Positions 18,297 to 27,789 of a stretch of 64,000 nucleotides of DNA are shown here, in pieces. The stretch is taken from assembly GCA_024508675.1 (NCBI GenBank), contig JANINQ010000001.1:310001-374000 (forward strand), given 5' to 3'. Each line of letters begins with the position of its first letter. Positions within the stretch are counted from its first letter, which is position 1. This DNA comes from Afipia sp. (GTDB lineage Bacteria; Pseudomonadota; Alphaproteobacteria; Rhizobiales; Xanthobacteraceae). The notes below the pieces were generated by a model that was not told the origin of the DNA, made no database searches, and saw nothing but the letters and a program-made list of their open reading frames with translations. A program made the position numbers and the translations under genes.

Positions 18297-19424
18297 TCAG
18301 TCCCAGGACAGCGCGCCGCCGTTCTGATACTCGATCACGCGCGTCTCGAAGAAGTTCTTTTCCTTCTTCAGATCCATCACCTCGGACATCCACGGGAACG
18401 GATTTTCGGTTTCCGCGAACACCGGCGCGAGGCCGATCTGCGCGCAGCGGCGGTTGGCGATGAAGTGCATGTATTGTTCGCACAGCGCCGCGTTCAGGCC
18501 AAGGAAGCCGCGTGGCATGGTGTCCCGGCCATAGGCAGCTTCCAGTTCGGCGGCTTCCTTGAGCATGCCGCGAACCTCGTCTTGGAAATCCTTTGTCCAC
18601 AGATGCGAATTTTCCAGCTTGATCTGGTTGATCACGTCGATGCCGAAGTTCAGGTGGATGCTCTCGTCGCGCAGGATGTATTGGTACTGCTCGGCGATGC
18701 CCACCATCTTGTTGCGTCGGCCGAGCGAGAGGATCTGCGCGAAGCCGGTGTAGAACCACATGCCCTCGAACACGACATAGAACGCGACGAGATCGCGCAG
18801 GAAGGCCTGATCGCTTTCCACCGTGCCGGTCTTGAAGTCCGGGTTGTCGAGGTTCTGCGTGTGCTTCAGCGCCCACGCGGCCTTGTCGGTGATCGACGGC
18901 ACCTCGCGGTACATGTTGAACAACTCGCCCTCGTCGAGGCCGAGGCTTTCAACGACATACTGGAAGGTGTGGGTATGCACCGCTTCCTCGAACGCCTGCC
19001 GCAGCAGATACTGCCGGCATTCCGGATTGGTGAGATGACGGTAGATCGCCAGCACGATGTTGTTGGCGACCAGGCTTTCGGACGCCGCGAAGAATCCGAG
19101 ATTGCGCTTGATGGCGCGGCGCTCGTCCTCGGTCAGTCCGTCGCGCGACTTCCACAGCGCGATGTCGGCCTGCATCGAGACTTCCGTGGGCATCCAGTGG
19201 TTGTTGCAGCCGGCGAGGTATTTCTCCCAGGCCCATTTATACTTGAGCGGGAGAAGCTGATTGACGTCGGCGCGGCAGTTGATCATCCGTTTTTCATCGA
19301 CAGAGACGCGTCCGCCGCTGCGGTCGATGGTGCCGAGGCCGGTCTGTTCGGTGCCGGACGGCGTGTTGAAGATGGCGACGGCGGATGGTGTGACGGATGA
19401 CGTTGAGTCTGACCAGTCGAGCAT
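18297..19424 (-). CDS. nrdB: Ribonucleotide reductase beta subunit, class Ic-like
   Basis: A 375-residue ferritin-like radical subunit. Metal ligands are visible at Glu116 (AASES), Glu147 and His150 (EEAVHTHTF). The position of the radical tyrosine (Tyr122 in E. coli) is Phe154. The first ligand is Glu instead of Asp, and the spacings 116-147-150-154 match Chlamydia trachomatis 89-120-123-127. This points to a Mn(IV)/Fe(III) class Ic subunit that needs no tyrosyl radical. It makes deoxyribonucleotides with NrdA. It lies 128 bases downstream of nrdA; a family A repeat fills most of the gap. Confidence 0.93.
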   Translation of the reverse strand: MLDWSDSTSSVTPSAVAIFNTPSGTEQTGLGTIDRSGGRVSVDEKRMINCRADVNQLLPLKYKWAWEKYLAGCNNHWMPTEVSMQADIALWKSRDGLTEDERRAIKRNLGFFAASESLVANNIVLAIYRHLTNPECRQYLLRQAFEEAVHTHTFQYVVESLGLDEGELFNMYREVPSITDKAAWALKHTQNLDNPDFKTGTVESDQAFLRDLVAFYVVFEGMWFYTGFAQILSLGRRNKMVGIAEQYQYILRDESIHLNFGIDVINQIKLENSHLWTKDFQDEVRGMLKEAAELEAAYGRDTMPRGFLGLNAALCEQYMHFIANRRCAQIGLAPVFAETENPFPWMSEVMDLKKEKNFFETRVIEYQNGGALSWD

Positions 19425-19461
19425 GGGAGGTTATCTTTCGTGTTCGATATATGCGGTGATC

Positions 19462-19544
19462 GTCATTGCGAGGAGGCGAAGCCGACGAAGCAATCCAGTT
19501 GACAGGTTGTCGGAGATGGATTGCTTCGCTTCGCTCGCAATGAC
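19462..19544. repeat. Dispersed palindromic repeat, family A, copy 2
   Basis: Lies between nrdA and nrdB. The ends are GTCATTGCGAG and CTCGCAATGAC, with internal GAAGCAATCC/GGATTGCTTC arms. Potential stable hairpin in the nrdAB transcript. Confidence 0.85.
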
Positions 19545-19552
19545 GGCGAGGG

Positions 19553-22456
19553 TTACTGACACGCCTCGCAGTCGGGATTGTCGATCGAGCAGGCCAGCGC
19601 TTCCGCGAAGTCCGCCTGCTTCGCCTGTGGCACGATGATGGGTGCTGCTGCGGCGGGCGCCGTTGCGGATACCGCGTTCAGTTTTCCGTCGGTGCCTTTG
19701 AGCGTCGATTTCTCGACATGGGTGGCGCTGCGCGAACGCAGGTAATAGGTCGTCTTCAGGCCAAGGCTCCAGGCAAGGCGATAGAGCTGATCCAGCTTCT
19801 TGCCCGACGGGTTGGCGATATAGAGATTGAGCGACTGCGCCTGATCGATCCACTTCTGGCGGCGCGCGGCAGCTTCGATCAGCCATGCGGTATCGATCTC
19901 GAAGGCCGTCGCGTAAAGCGCCTTGAGGTCGTCCGGCACGCGGTCGATCTGGCCGACGCTGCCGTCGAAATATTTCAGGTCGGAGACCATCACCTCGTCC
20001 CACAGCCCGCGCGATTTGAGATCGCGCACCAGGAATTCGTTCACCTCGGTGAAGTCGCCCGACATGTTCGATTTGACATAGAGGTTCTGGTAGGCGGGTT
20101 CGATCGACTGCGCGACGCCGCAGATGTTGGAGATGGTCGCGGTCGGCGCGATGGCCATCACGTTGGAGTTGCGCATGCCGGTCTTGCGGACCCGCTCGCG
20201 CAGGTCCGACCAGTCCAAAGTTGTCGAGGTGTCGAAATTCGCGCCGCCGCGCGCATCGGACAGGATCGCAATCGAATCGATCGGCAGGATGCCGCGCGAC
20301 CACAGCGATCCGTCGAACGACGGATAGCGTCCGCGCTCGGCTGCCAAATCCACCGAGGCCGAAATGGCGTGATAGCTGATCGCTTCCATGCTCGCATCGG
20401 CAAAGGCGACAGCCTTGTCCGATGCAACTGGAATGCGCTGAGCATGCAGCGCGTCCTGGAAGCCCATCAGCCCGAGGCCGACCGGGCGGTGACGCAGGTT
20501 CGAGCGCCGCGCTTCCGGGATGGTGTAGAAGTTGATGTCGACCACGTTGTCGAGCATCCGCACGGCGGTGGAGACGGTGCGCTTCAGCTTGTCGTGGTCG
20601 ATGCCATTGCTGGTGGTGTGATTGAGCAGGTTGACCGAGCCGAGATTGCAGACCGCAACTTCATCCGCCGAGGTGTTCAGCGTGATTTCGGTGCAGAGGT
20701 TGGAGGAGTGTACGACGCCGACATGCTGCTGCGGCGAGCGCAGGTTGCACGGGTCCTTGAAGGTGATCCAGGGATGACCGGTTTCGAACAGCATGGTGAG
20801 CATGCGCCGCCAGAGATCAGTGGCGCGCACGCGCTTGAACACGCGCATCTCGCCGCGGTCGGCCCTGGCCTCGTAGGCTTCATAGGCGGTCTTGAACTTG
20901 GGGCCGTAGAGGTCGTGCAGGTCAGGCGTCTCGTCCGGCGAGAACAGGCTCCACTCGCCGTCCTGCTCGACGCGCTGCATGAACAAATCCGGCACCCAGT
21001 TGGCGGTGTTCATGTCGTGGGTGCGGCGGCGATCATCGCCGGTGTTCTTGCGCAGATCGAGAAATTCCTCGATGTCGATGTGCCATGTTTCGAGATAGGC
21101 GCAGACCGCGCCCTTGCGCTTGCCGCCCTGATTGACTGCGATCGCGGTATCGTTCGCGACTTTCAGGAAAGGAACCACGCCCTGACTCTCGCCGTTGGTG
21201 CCCTTGATATGCGCGCCGAGGCCGCGCACCGGCGTCCAGTCGTTGCCGAGACCGCCGGAATATTTCGCCAGCAGCGCGTTGTCCTTGACCGACTTGAAAA
21301 TGCCGTCGAGGTCGTCCGCCACGGTCGTCAGGAAGCAGGACGAAAGCTGCGGGCGCAGCGTGCCGGAATTGAACAGCGTCGGGGTCGAGGCCATGAAGTC
21401 GAACGAGGAGAGCAGGTTGTAGAACTCAATGGCGCGCGCCTCGCGGTCGATCTCGCGCATAGCAAGGCCCATGGCCACGCGCATGAAGAACGCCTGCGGC
21501 AGTTCGATGCGCCGGTTGCGGACATGCAGGAAGTAGCGGTCATAAAGCGTCTGCAGGCCGAGGAACTGGAATTGCAGATCGCGTTCGGGTTTCAGCGCCG
21601 CCGCGAGGCGCGCGAGGTCGAAGCGGCTGAGTTCCGGATCGAGCAGTTCGGCCTGGATGCCGACCTTCACATAGGCTGAAAAATATTCTGTATAGCGCGT
21701 GGCCATTTCGGCCTGCGTCGCTGTCGTCGGCGTGCCGTGCACGAAGCTCAAAACCTCGCCGCGCAGCTTGTCGAGCAGCAGGCGCGAGGAGACATAGGAA
21801 TAGTTCGGCTCCTGCTCGACCAGCGTGCGCGAGGCCATGATCGAGGCGAGGGCGAGTTCGTCCTGTCCGATGCCGTCGTAAAGATTGCGGCGTGCCTCCG
21901 CGAGCACAAGCGCAGCATCGACGCCGTCGAGCCCGGCGCAGGCTTCGGCAATGACGGCTTCGAGACGCCTGATGTCGAGAACGACGCGCGTTCCATCGGC
22001 AAGTGTCGTATGCAACAGGGGTTCGGCCGGAGCCTTCTGCGCGACGATCTTCTCGGCGCGTTCGCGGGCACGTTCTTCGCGATACAGCACATAGGCACGG
22101 GCAACCTTGTGATGTTCGCTGCGCATCAGCGCGAGTTCGACCTGATCCTGCACGTCCTCGATGTGGAAGGTGCGGCCTTCGCCGACGCGGCGGGTGAGCG
22201 CGGCGGTCACCTCCTGCGTGAGTTGCTCGACCACTTCATGCACGCGGCGCGAGGCGGCGGCGGTGTGACCCTCGACCGCAAGGAATGCCTTGGTCATGGC
22301 GATCGAGATTTTCGACGGATCGAATTTCGACACAGTGCCATTGCGGCGGATCACCTGCATCGCGGGCTCGCTTGGCGCGGGCTGCGCAAGGGACTCGAGA
22401 CTCAACTGAATGATCGGCTGGTTTTCGTTTTTGGTGGTGTGCAGGTTGAGCGACAT
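19553..22456 (-). CDS. nrdA: Ribonucleotide reductase alpha subunit
   Basis: The ATG at 22454-22456 gives 967 residues starting MSLNLHTTKNENQP. The reading frame stays open upstream to 22708, but that part is a cobalamin riboswitch. An ATP-cone starts at VIRRNGTVSKFDPSKI and a second cone-like segment follows (GTRVVLDIRRLEAVIAEA). The catalytic barrel has SSNLCTEITLN and GSVNL, and the C-terminal redox cysteines are in DCEACQ. It reduces ribonucleoside diphosphates using the radical from NrdB. The two cone-like regions and NrdB type suggest a class Ic pair. Confidence 0.94.
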   Translation of the reverse strand: MSLNLHTTKNENQPIIQLSLESLAQPAPSEPAMQVIRRNGTVSKFDPSKISIAMTKAFLAVEGHTAAASRRVHEVVEQLTQEVTAALTRRVGEGRTFHIEDVQDQVELALMRSEHHKVARAYVLYREERARERAEKIVAQKAPAEPLLHTTLADGTRVVLDIRRLEAVIAEACAGLDGVDAALVLAEARRNLYDGIGQDELALASIMASRTLVEQEPNYSYVSSRLLLDKLRGEVLSFVHGTPTTATQAEMATRYTEYFSAYVKVGIQAELLDPELSRFDLARLAAALKPERDLQFQFLGLQTLYDRYFLHVRNRRIELPQAFFMRVAMGLAMREIDREARAIEFYNLLSSFDFMASTPTLFNSGTLRPQLSSCFLTTVADDLDGIFKSVKDNALLAKYSGGLGNDWTPVRGLGAHIKGTNGESQGVVPFLKVANDTAIAVNQGGKRKGAVCAYLETWHIDIEEFLDLRKNTGDDRRRTHDMNTANWVPDLFMQRVEQDGEWSLFSPDETPDLHDLYGPKFKTAYEAYEARADRGEMRVFKRVRATDLWRRMLTMLFETGHPWITFKDPCNLRSPQQHVGVVHSSNLCTEITLNTSADEVAVCNLGSVNLLNHTTSNGIDHDKLKRTVSTAVRMLDNVVDINFYTIPEARRSNLRHRPVGLGLMGFQDALHAQRIPVASDKAVAFADASMEAISYHAISASVDLAAERGRYPSFDGSLWSRGILPIDSIAILSDARGGANFDTSTTLDWSDLRERVRKTGMRNSNVMAIAPTATISNICGVAQSIEPAYQNLYVKSNMSGDFTEVNEFLVRDLKSRGLWDEVMVSDLKYFDGSVGQIDRVPDDLKALYATAFEIDTAWLIEAAARRQKWIDQAQSLNLYIANPSGKKLDQLYRLAWSLGLKTTYYLRSRSATHVEKSTLKGTDGKLNAVSATAPAAAAPIIVPQAKQADFAEALACSIDNPDCEACQ

Positions 22457-22463
22457 CGAATGA

Positions 22464-22487
22464 CCCCGTGATGTTTTGCTGACGGGG
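22464..22487 (-). promoter_or_regulatory. Candidate SD-masking hairpin of the nrdA riboswitch
   Basis: On the minus strand CCCCGT pairs with ACGGGG just upstream of the nrdA ATG. ACGGGG is the likely ribosome-binding region. The metE leader carries the same AACATCACGGGG block at the same place, suggesting a shared translation-control platform. Confidence 0.5.
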
Positions 22488-22509
22488 ATCGAAGGCGCAT
22501 GAGCACACG

Positions 22510-22720
22510 GCATGACGCCGTTTGCACGCGGCCGCCGGACACCCCGTCCGTGGACGTTTTCTCGGTGTCGCGGCAGTTCTTCTGACTTGCGGGTCGACGC
22601 CGCTGTCCGCCTTCCCAAGACTTTCGCCTCAGTGGCACGCGTGGACAGAAGCTCGCCGCTTACAGTTGCGGGGGCAGTGCCGGAATCGCTGCAGGTGATG
22701 CAGCCCACCGGACTTCTCTC
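22510..22720 (-). promoter_or_regulatory. Cobalamin riboswitch upstream of nrdA
   Basis: Read on the minus strand it has the conserved B12 box core: GCACTGCCCCCGCAACTG, then TAAGCGG, GCCACTG, GGGAAGGCGG and a CAAGTCAGAAGAACTGCC block. Bound adenosylcobalamin should switch off nrdAB. It is only about 300 bases from a second, divergent copy. The boundaries are approximate. Confidence 0.92.
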
Positions 22721-23034
22721 TTAGCTACCACGCCTTGTGACGCGGCAGACCGTGACGCCTACATCTGGTGTGCTTCGCGCGCCGATGTCAAGTGACCGGT
22801 TTGGGGATAGCGGGACAAACACGTCAAATGCGCGCGAAATCGTGGACGATATTTTTTCCGCGCCAATCATCGGGACGGCTCCGCAGGCAGACGGGCCGAA
22901 CTGCCCCGCGAATCGGTCGCGTGACGGCGGTTCCATTGTTGCCCACTCGTTGGTCGCGCGCGTCTCGGGCCGCGGCAGTGGGAAGCTTTCCCTTTGACCG
23001 GGTTTGCGGCGTTCCCCCATAACTTTCGTCATCG
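22721..23034. other. Divergent promoter region between two cobalamin riboswitches
   Basis: No gene seen. Plus strand: TTGACC at 22994-22999 and CATAAC at 23018-23023 (18-base spacing) are a candidate metE promoter. Minus strand: TTGACA (22786-22791) is a candidate -35 for nrdA, with only a poor -10. Confidence 0.45.
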
Positions 23035-23240
23035 TGGTTCTTCCGGTCCTCCGGGATCAGGAAGCTAAGAGGGAATCCGGTGAGCGGAGAACATCCGCGA
23101 TTCCGGAGCTGCCCCCGCAACTGTAAGCGGCGAGCCTTGTCCATGGATGCCACTGCGGCGCGAGCCGCGGGAAGGCGGATACAGGCTGCGACCCGTGAGT
23201 CAGGAGACCTGCCGCGATCACAATACGTCCACGGGCGGGG
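23035..23240 (+). promoter_or_regulatory. Cobalamin riboswitch upstream of metE
   Basis: Contains GAGCTGCCCCCGCAACTG, TAAGCGG, GCCACTG, GGGAAGGCGG and GTGAGTCAGGAGACCTGCC in the order of the B12-riboswitch consensus. B12 should repress metE, since the B12-dependent MetH then suffices. The boundaries are approximate. Confidence 0.94.
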
Positions 23241-23307
23241 TGCCCCGGTGTGTCGCTTGCGAGAGGACGGCACGGCCGTCGCTGTTGTTCGCGCATGTCC
23301 GGCCCTG

Positions 23308-23323
23308 CCCCAACATCACGGGG
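23308..23323 (+). promoter_or_regulatory. Candidate SD-masking hairpin of the metE riboswitch
   Basis: CCCC (23308-23311) can pair with GGGG (23320-23323), which lies 7 bases before the metE ATG. It shares the AACATCACGGGG block with the nrdA leader. Confidence 0.45.
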
Positions 23324-23330
23324 TTTGCCG

Positions 23331-25667
23331 ATGTCGAATTCGTCCACTTCCATTGCTGTCGCCACGCTGGGCACGCCACGTATCGGCCCGCATCGCGAAT
23401 TGAAGACCGCGCTCGAAAGTTTCTGGTCGGGCAAGATCGACGAGGCTGCGCTCGTCAAGACGGCGGCGCAGCTTCGCGCCGACAACTGGGCGCGTCAGAA
23501 GGCGCGCGGCATCACCGTCATCCCGTCCAACGACTTTTCTTTCTACGATCAGGTGCTGGACACAAGCGTGATGGTCGGCGCGATTCCGCAGGTGTACGGC
23601 TGGACCGGCGGCGCGGTGCCGCTGGCGACTTACTTCGCGATGGCGCGCGGCTCGCAGGGCGACGGTGAGGCCTGTGAGCATGGCCATGCGCATCACCATG
23701 GCCATGGCACACCGGCGCAGGAAATGACCAAGTGGTTCGACACCAATTATCACTACATGGTGCCGGAGTTTTCGAAGGATCAGACCTTCGCGCTGTCATC
23801 GACCAAGCCGATCGACGAATACAAGGAAGCCAAGGCTCTGGGCTATCAGACCCGCCCGGTGCTGGTCGGCCCGGTGACGTTCCTCAAGCTCGGCAAGAGC
23901 GAACTGTCCGACCGAATGGTGCTGCTGCCGAAACTGTTGCCGGTCTACATTGATGTTCTCAAACAGCTTGCCGCGGAGGGTGCGGATTGGGTGCAGATCG
24001 ACGAGCCATGCCTCGTTCTCGACCTCAATGCCACGGAAAAAGCTGCGCTCAGGACCGCCTACAGCGAGATTGCGTTGAAGACGCCCGGCTTGAGAATCAT
24101 GCTTACCACTTACTTCGGCGCGTTGGGCGACAATGCCGAGCTTGCGGCCAGATTGCCAGTGGCAGGACTTCACCTCGATCTCCTTCGCGGACAAGATCAG
24201 ATCGAAACGATCATTCGCGAGCTTCCTGCTGACGTCGTGCTGTCGCTCGGTGTGATCGATGGCCGCAACATCTGGCGCGCGAACCTGCCCGCGATTCTCG
24301 ATCGTCTTGAACCAGTCGTCGCCAGGCGCGGTGCAAACCTGATCGAGGTCGCGCCATCGTGCTCGCTGCTGCATGTGCCGGTCGATCTCGACCGTGAAAC
24401 CAAGCTTGATGCCGATCTCAAGAGCTGGCTGGCCTTCTCGCTGCAGAAGATGAGCGAGCTGTCCACCCTCGGAAAGGCGCTCGCCGGTGGCCGCGAGAGC
24501 GTGAAGGATAAACTCGCGGCGTCCGCTGCCGCTGCCGCCGCGCGCAAGGCCTCGCCAAAGGTTCACAGCAAGGCGGTCGCCGATCGTGTTTCCGCGATCA
24601 CCGCGGACATGGCCAGCCGCCGCAGTTCTTTCGCGAAGCGTGCACAGATCCAGCGCGGCCGCTTCAAGCTGCCCGCATTCCCGACTACCACCATCGGCTC
24701 GTTTCCGCAGACCAGCGAGGTGCGCAAGGCGCGCGCCGCCTTCACGAAGGGCACGATCAATCAGGCCGAGTACGACCAGTTCCTGCGCGAGGAGACAAAA
24801 CGCGCGGTGGCGTGGCAGGAGGAGATCGGCCTCGATGTGCTGGTGCACGGCGAGTTCGAGCGCAACGACATGGTGCAGTATTTTGGCGAGCAACTGTCGG
24901 GCTTCGCCTTCACCCAGCATGCCTGGGTGCAGAGCTATGGCTCGCGCTGTGTCCGTCCGCCGATCCTGTTCGGCGACGTGTCCCGGCCGAAGCCGATGAC
25001 CGTCGAATGGTGGAAGTATGCCCAGTCGCTGACCAAGCGGCCGATGAAGGGCATGCTCACCGGCCCGGTGACCATCCTCAACTGGTCGTTCGTACGTGAT
25101 GACATTCCGCGCAGTGAATCCTGCCGCCAGATCGCGCTCGCGATCCGCGACGAGGTGGTCGATCTCGAGAAGGCCGGCGCGACCATGATCCAGATCGACG
25201 AGGCAGCGCTTCGCGAAGGTCTGCCGCTGCGCCGTTCCGAATGGAAAACCTATCTCGACTGGGCGGTGGGCAGCTTCCGCATCACCGCCTCGGGCGTGAA
25301 GGACGAGACGCAGATCCACACCCACATGTGCTACTCGGAGTTCAACGACATCATCGACGCCATCGGCGCGATGGATGCGGACGTCATTTCCATCGAAACC
25401 TCGCGCTCAAAGATGGAACTGCTCGATGCGTTCGTGACCTACAAGTATCCGAACGAGATCGGCCCCGGCGTTTACGACATCCACTCGCCGCGCGTGCCCG
25501 ACGTGTCCGAGATGACCGAACTTCTCTCGCTTGCGCGCAAGCGGCTGTCGGAAGACCAACTCTGGATCAATCCGGATTGCGGTTTGAAGACCCGAGGCTG
25601 GGCCGAGGTGCGGCCTGCGCTGGTCAACATGGTCGAGGCGGCCCGCGAAATGCGGGCGCGCGCCTGA
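23331..25667 (+). CDS. metE: Cobalamin-independent methionine synthase
   Basis: The ATG at 23331 follows the riboswitch and gives 778 residues starting [14 protein letters not shown]. The frame is open back to 23250, but that is leader RNA. Both MetE halves are present. The catalytic half carries [42 protein letters not shown] and [12 protein letters not shown] (zinc-binding His and Cys). It methylates homocysteine from methyl-tetrahydrofolate-polyglutamate. An odd Cys/His-rich insert ([12 protein letters not shown], residues 115-126) sits in the N-terminal half and may bind metal. Confidence 0.97.
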   Translation: MSNSSTSIAVATLGTPRIGPHRELKTALESFWSGKIDEAALVKTAAQLRADNWARQKARGITVIPSNDFSFYDQVLDTSVMVGAIPQVYGWTGGAVPLATYFAMARGSQGDGEACEHGHAHHHGHGTPAQEMTKWFDTNYHYMVPEFSKDQTFALSSTKPIDEYKEAKALGYQTRPVLVGPVTFLKLGKSELSDRMVLLPKLLPVYIDVLKQLAAEGADWVQIDEPCLVLDLNATEKAALRTAYSEIALKTPGLRIMLTTYFGALGDNAELAARLPVAGLHLDLLRGQDQIETIIRELPADVVLSLGVIDGRNIWRANLPAILDRLEPVVARRGANLIEVAPSCSLLHVPVDLDRETKLDADLKSWLAFSLQKMSELSTLGKALAGGRESVKDKLAASAAAAAARKASPKVHSKAVADRVSAITADMASRRSSFAKRAQIQRGRFKLPAFPTTTIGSFPQTSEVRKARAAFTKGTINQAEYDQFLREETKRAVAWQEEIGLDVLVHGEFERNDMVQYFGEQLSGFAFTQHAWVQSYGSRCVRPPILFGDVSRPKPMTVEWWKYAQSLTKRPMKGMLTGPVTILNWSFVRDDIPRSESCRQIALAIRDEVVDLEKAGATMIQIDEAALREGLPLRRSEWKTYLDWAVGSFRITASGVKDETQIHTHMCYSEFNDIIDAIGAMDADVISIETSRSKMELLDAFVTYKYPNEIGPGVYDIHSPRVPDVSEMTELLSLARKRLSEDQLWINPDCGLKTRGWAEVRPALVNMVEAAREMRARA

Positions 25668-25677
25668 ACAAAAACAT

Positions 25678-25707
25678 CTGCGGCGCTTTGGAAACAGGGC
25701 GCCGCAG
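25678..25707. terminator. Hairpin between convergent metE and lysR-type gene
   Basis: Arms CTGCGGCGC and GCGCCGCAG (9 base pairs) with a 12-base loop. The T-run is weak on either strand, so bidirectional termination is likely but not certain. Confidence 0.45.
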
Positions 25708-25728
25708 GTCGTTCAGCTTTTCCGGATG

Positions 25729-26619
25729 CTACTGCCGCATCTCCGCCAGCAGCCAGTCGCGGAATGCGGTGACCTTGGGCAGGTTGGCCTTGTCGTGCGG
25801 CGCGACAAAATAATAGCCGGCATCTTCCGGCAGCGTCATATCGAAGGGCGCGACAAGGCGGCCTTTCGCGATGTCGTCCTGCACATAGGCCGTGTGACCG
25901 ATCGCAACGCCGATCCCGTCGACGGCAGCCTGCACGGTCATGAACGACAGATCGAAGGTCAGGCCGGGGTTCTTGACGATGTCGGTGGGCAGCCCGGCGG
26001 ATGTCAGCCAGAGCCGCCAGTCGTCGCCATAGCCGGTGGTGTGGAGCAGGGTGAAGCGTGCAAGATCTTCCGGTTTTTTCAGCCCGTTCTTGCCCTCAAG
26101 TAGCGCGGGGCTGCAGACCGGAAACATCAGGTCCGTCATCAGCCATTCCGCGCGCAGGCCCGGCCATTGTCCGCGTCCGTATCGGATGGCGCCGTCAACC
26201 GCGCCGCGGCGGAAATCGACCAGCTCGGTCGATGTGGTGATGCGCACGTCGATGTCGGAATGTTTTTCCTGAAATGGCGCGAGCCGGGGCAGCAGCCACT
26301 TCACCGCGAATGAGGTCAGGGTGCTGATGGTCAGCATCCGGTCGTTGCCGTTGCGCAGCAGGCGGTCGGTGGCGGTGCGCAGGTCCTGAAAGGCCGCGCG
26401 GATGCCGGGGAGATAGTCGGTCGCTTCAGGGGTCAGCGCCAGCGCGCGGCTCTGCCGGATGAACAGCTTGAGGCCGAGCTCTTCCTCCAGCCGCCGGATC
26501 TGATGGCTGATCGCGGTCTGGGTGACGTTCAGTTCCTGCGCGGCCAGGGTGAAGCTGAGATGCCGCGCTGCGGCCTCGAAGGCGCGCAAACCGTTCAGGG
26601 AGGGCAGCCGGGCGGTCAT
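25729..26619 (-). CDS. LysR-family transcriptional regulator, GcvA-like
   Basis: 296 residues. The N-terminal winged HTH is [36 protein letters not shown] (residues 8-50), and a LysR substrate domain follows. The HTH and the start [16 protein letters not shown] are typical of the GcvA-like branch. The target is unknown. It is divergent from the DUF1127 gene, a candidate target, with 111 bases between them. Confidence 0.88.
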   Translation of the reverse strand: MTARLPSLNGLRAFEAAARHLSFTLAAQELNVTQTAISHQIRRLEEELGLKLFIRQSRALALTPEATDYLPGIRAAFQDLRTATDRLLRNGNDRMLTISTLTSFAVKWLLPRLAPFQEKHSDIDVRITTSTELVDFRRGAVDGAIRYGRGQWPGLRAEWLMTDLMFPVCSPALLEGKNGLKKPEDLARFTLLHTTGYGDDWRLWLTSAGLPTDIVKNPGLTFDLSFMTVQAAVDGIGVAIGHTAYVQDDIAKGRLVAPFDMTLPEDAGYYFVAPHDKANLPKVTAFRDWLLAEMRQ

Positions 26620-26730
26620 GAGGTCCCTCGTTCATGAGATTATCTCATATAACGGGGGACAACGTGTCGTTTGTCAATGGGGAATTGCGGGCAGATATTC
26701 CGATCATCAAATCCGTTATCGGAGGCTACC

Positions 26731-26943
26731 ATGTCCGCCTGCACCACCAATATGATGACAAATCATCATCACGATGTCGTCCATCATCCGATTACATCGC
26801 TCTCCGACCTGCTGCATGTCTGGGGCCAGCGCGCCAAGCGGCGGCGTGAGCTCGCGCGGCTCAGCGACCGCGACTTTCACGACGTCGGCGCGAGCTGGAG
26901 CGACTTCGCTTACGAGGCCAACAAGCCGTTCTGGCGTGAGTAA
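26731..26943 (+). CDS. DUF1127 small protein
   Basis: 70 residues from the ATG at 26731, which has GGAGG 5 bases upstream. The longer frame from 26671 has no such site. The conserved core is WGQRAKRRRELARLSDRDFHDVG. A His-rich NHHHDVVHH segment lies near the N-terminus. DUF1127 proteins in alphaproteobacteria have been linked to RNA turnover and phosphate or carbon metabolism; the role here is unknown. Divergent from the LysR gene. Confidence 0.8.
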   Translation: MSACTTNMMTNHHHDVVHHPITSLSDLLHVWGQRAKRRRELARLSDRDFHDVGASWSDFAYEANKPFWRE

Positions 26944-27029
26944 TGATCTCCTGCGGGGTCCGGTGCGCTGATCCGGCCCCGCAGCGTTTTCCTTTGAGGC
27001 CATCCCGGCAAAGTCGGCCAGATCAGTTG

Positions 27030-27683
27030 ATGGATAGCGTCATGCTCGCCCAGCCCGATTACAGCGCTCTTCTCACCAATCTTGGCCGTTACACCGACAT
27101 CGTGCGGCTGAAGGGCGGGCGGCCGCTGACAGTCCGCTTCATCGAGCAGAAGGACGCTGACGCGCTGATGGCCTACTTCCGTGGGCTGTCGCGGCAGTCG
27201 CGCTACAATCGCCTGATGGGGGCCGCCAGCGAGTTGCCGCCGTCGGAACTCGACAGGACGCTGCATGTCGGAGAAGGCAGCCGTTTCGCGGTGATCGCCG
27301 AACTGAAGGTCGATGGCGTCGACATGATCGTCGGCGAAGCGCGTTACAGCTACAGCGCCGAAACGCAGAACACCGAGTTCGGGCTTTCGATCGGCGATGC
27401 ATGGCAGGGCCAGGGTATCGGATCGGCGATGGTGTCAAATCTTGAATGCCGCGCATCGGCGCTGGGTTCGCTTCGCCTGTTCGGTGAAACCTTCCGCAAC
27501 AACGAGCAGATGATCGGTCTTGCCCGCAAGGCGGGTTATACCTTCGGCGGCGCTGCGAGCGACTGGCGGCAGGTGCATTTCGAAAAGCAGCTCTATCGCG
27601 CAACCGACATTCCCTGCGAAAGCTGGAAGCAGGCCGCGATGACGGGCTGGCTGCAGAACGAAGCACCGCTGGCGGTGCGCTGA
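27030..27683 (+). CDS. GNAT-family N-acetyltransferase
   Basis: 217 residues from ATG 27030; a second Met 4 codons later is possible, and the frame is open back to 26943. The acetyl-CoA binding loop is AWQGQGIGSAMVSNL, preceded by the beta strand FGLSIGD. Similar stand-alone GNAT domains resemble the C-terminal part of Pat-type protein acetyltransferases. The substrate is unknown. Confidence 0.78.
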   Translation: MDSVMLAQPDYSALLTNLGRYTDIVRLKGGRPLTVRFIEQKDADALMAYFRGLSRQSRYNRLMGAASELPPSELDRTLHVGEGSRFAVIAELKVDGVDMIVGEARYSYSAETQNTEFGLSIGDAWQGQGIGSAMVSNLECRASALGSLRLFGETFRNNEQMIGLARKAGYTFGGAASDWRQVHFEKQLYRATDIPCESWKQAAMTGWLQNEAPLAVR

Positions 27684-27789
27684 GCCCGATTGCAGAGCGG
27701 AGGCGCATGCCGTCGGCTTGTATGCCCTGCTGGTGATCGAATAGTCTCCGGGCGCGCCTGAAGTGGCGTTCGATCCTGGAGTAAGGCGT

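Noticed and set aside
22457..22708. N-terminal extension of NrdA
   Set aside because: The open frame is translated riboswitch; B12-box sequence explains it and MSLNLHTT is the natural start.
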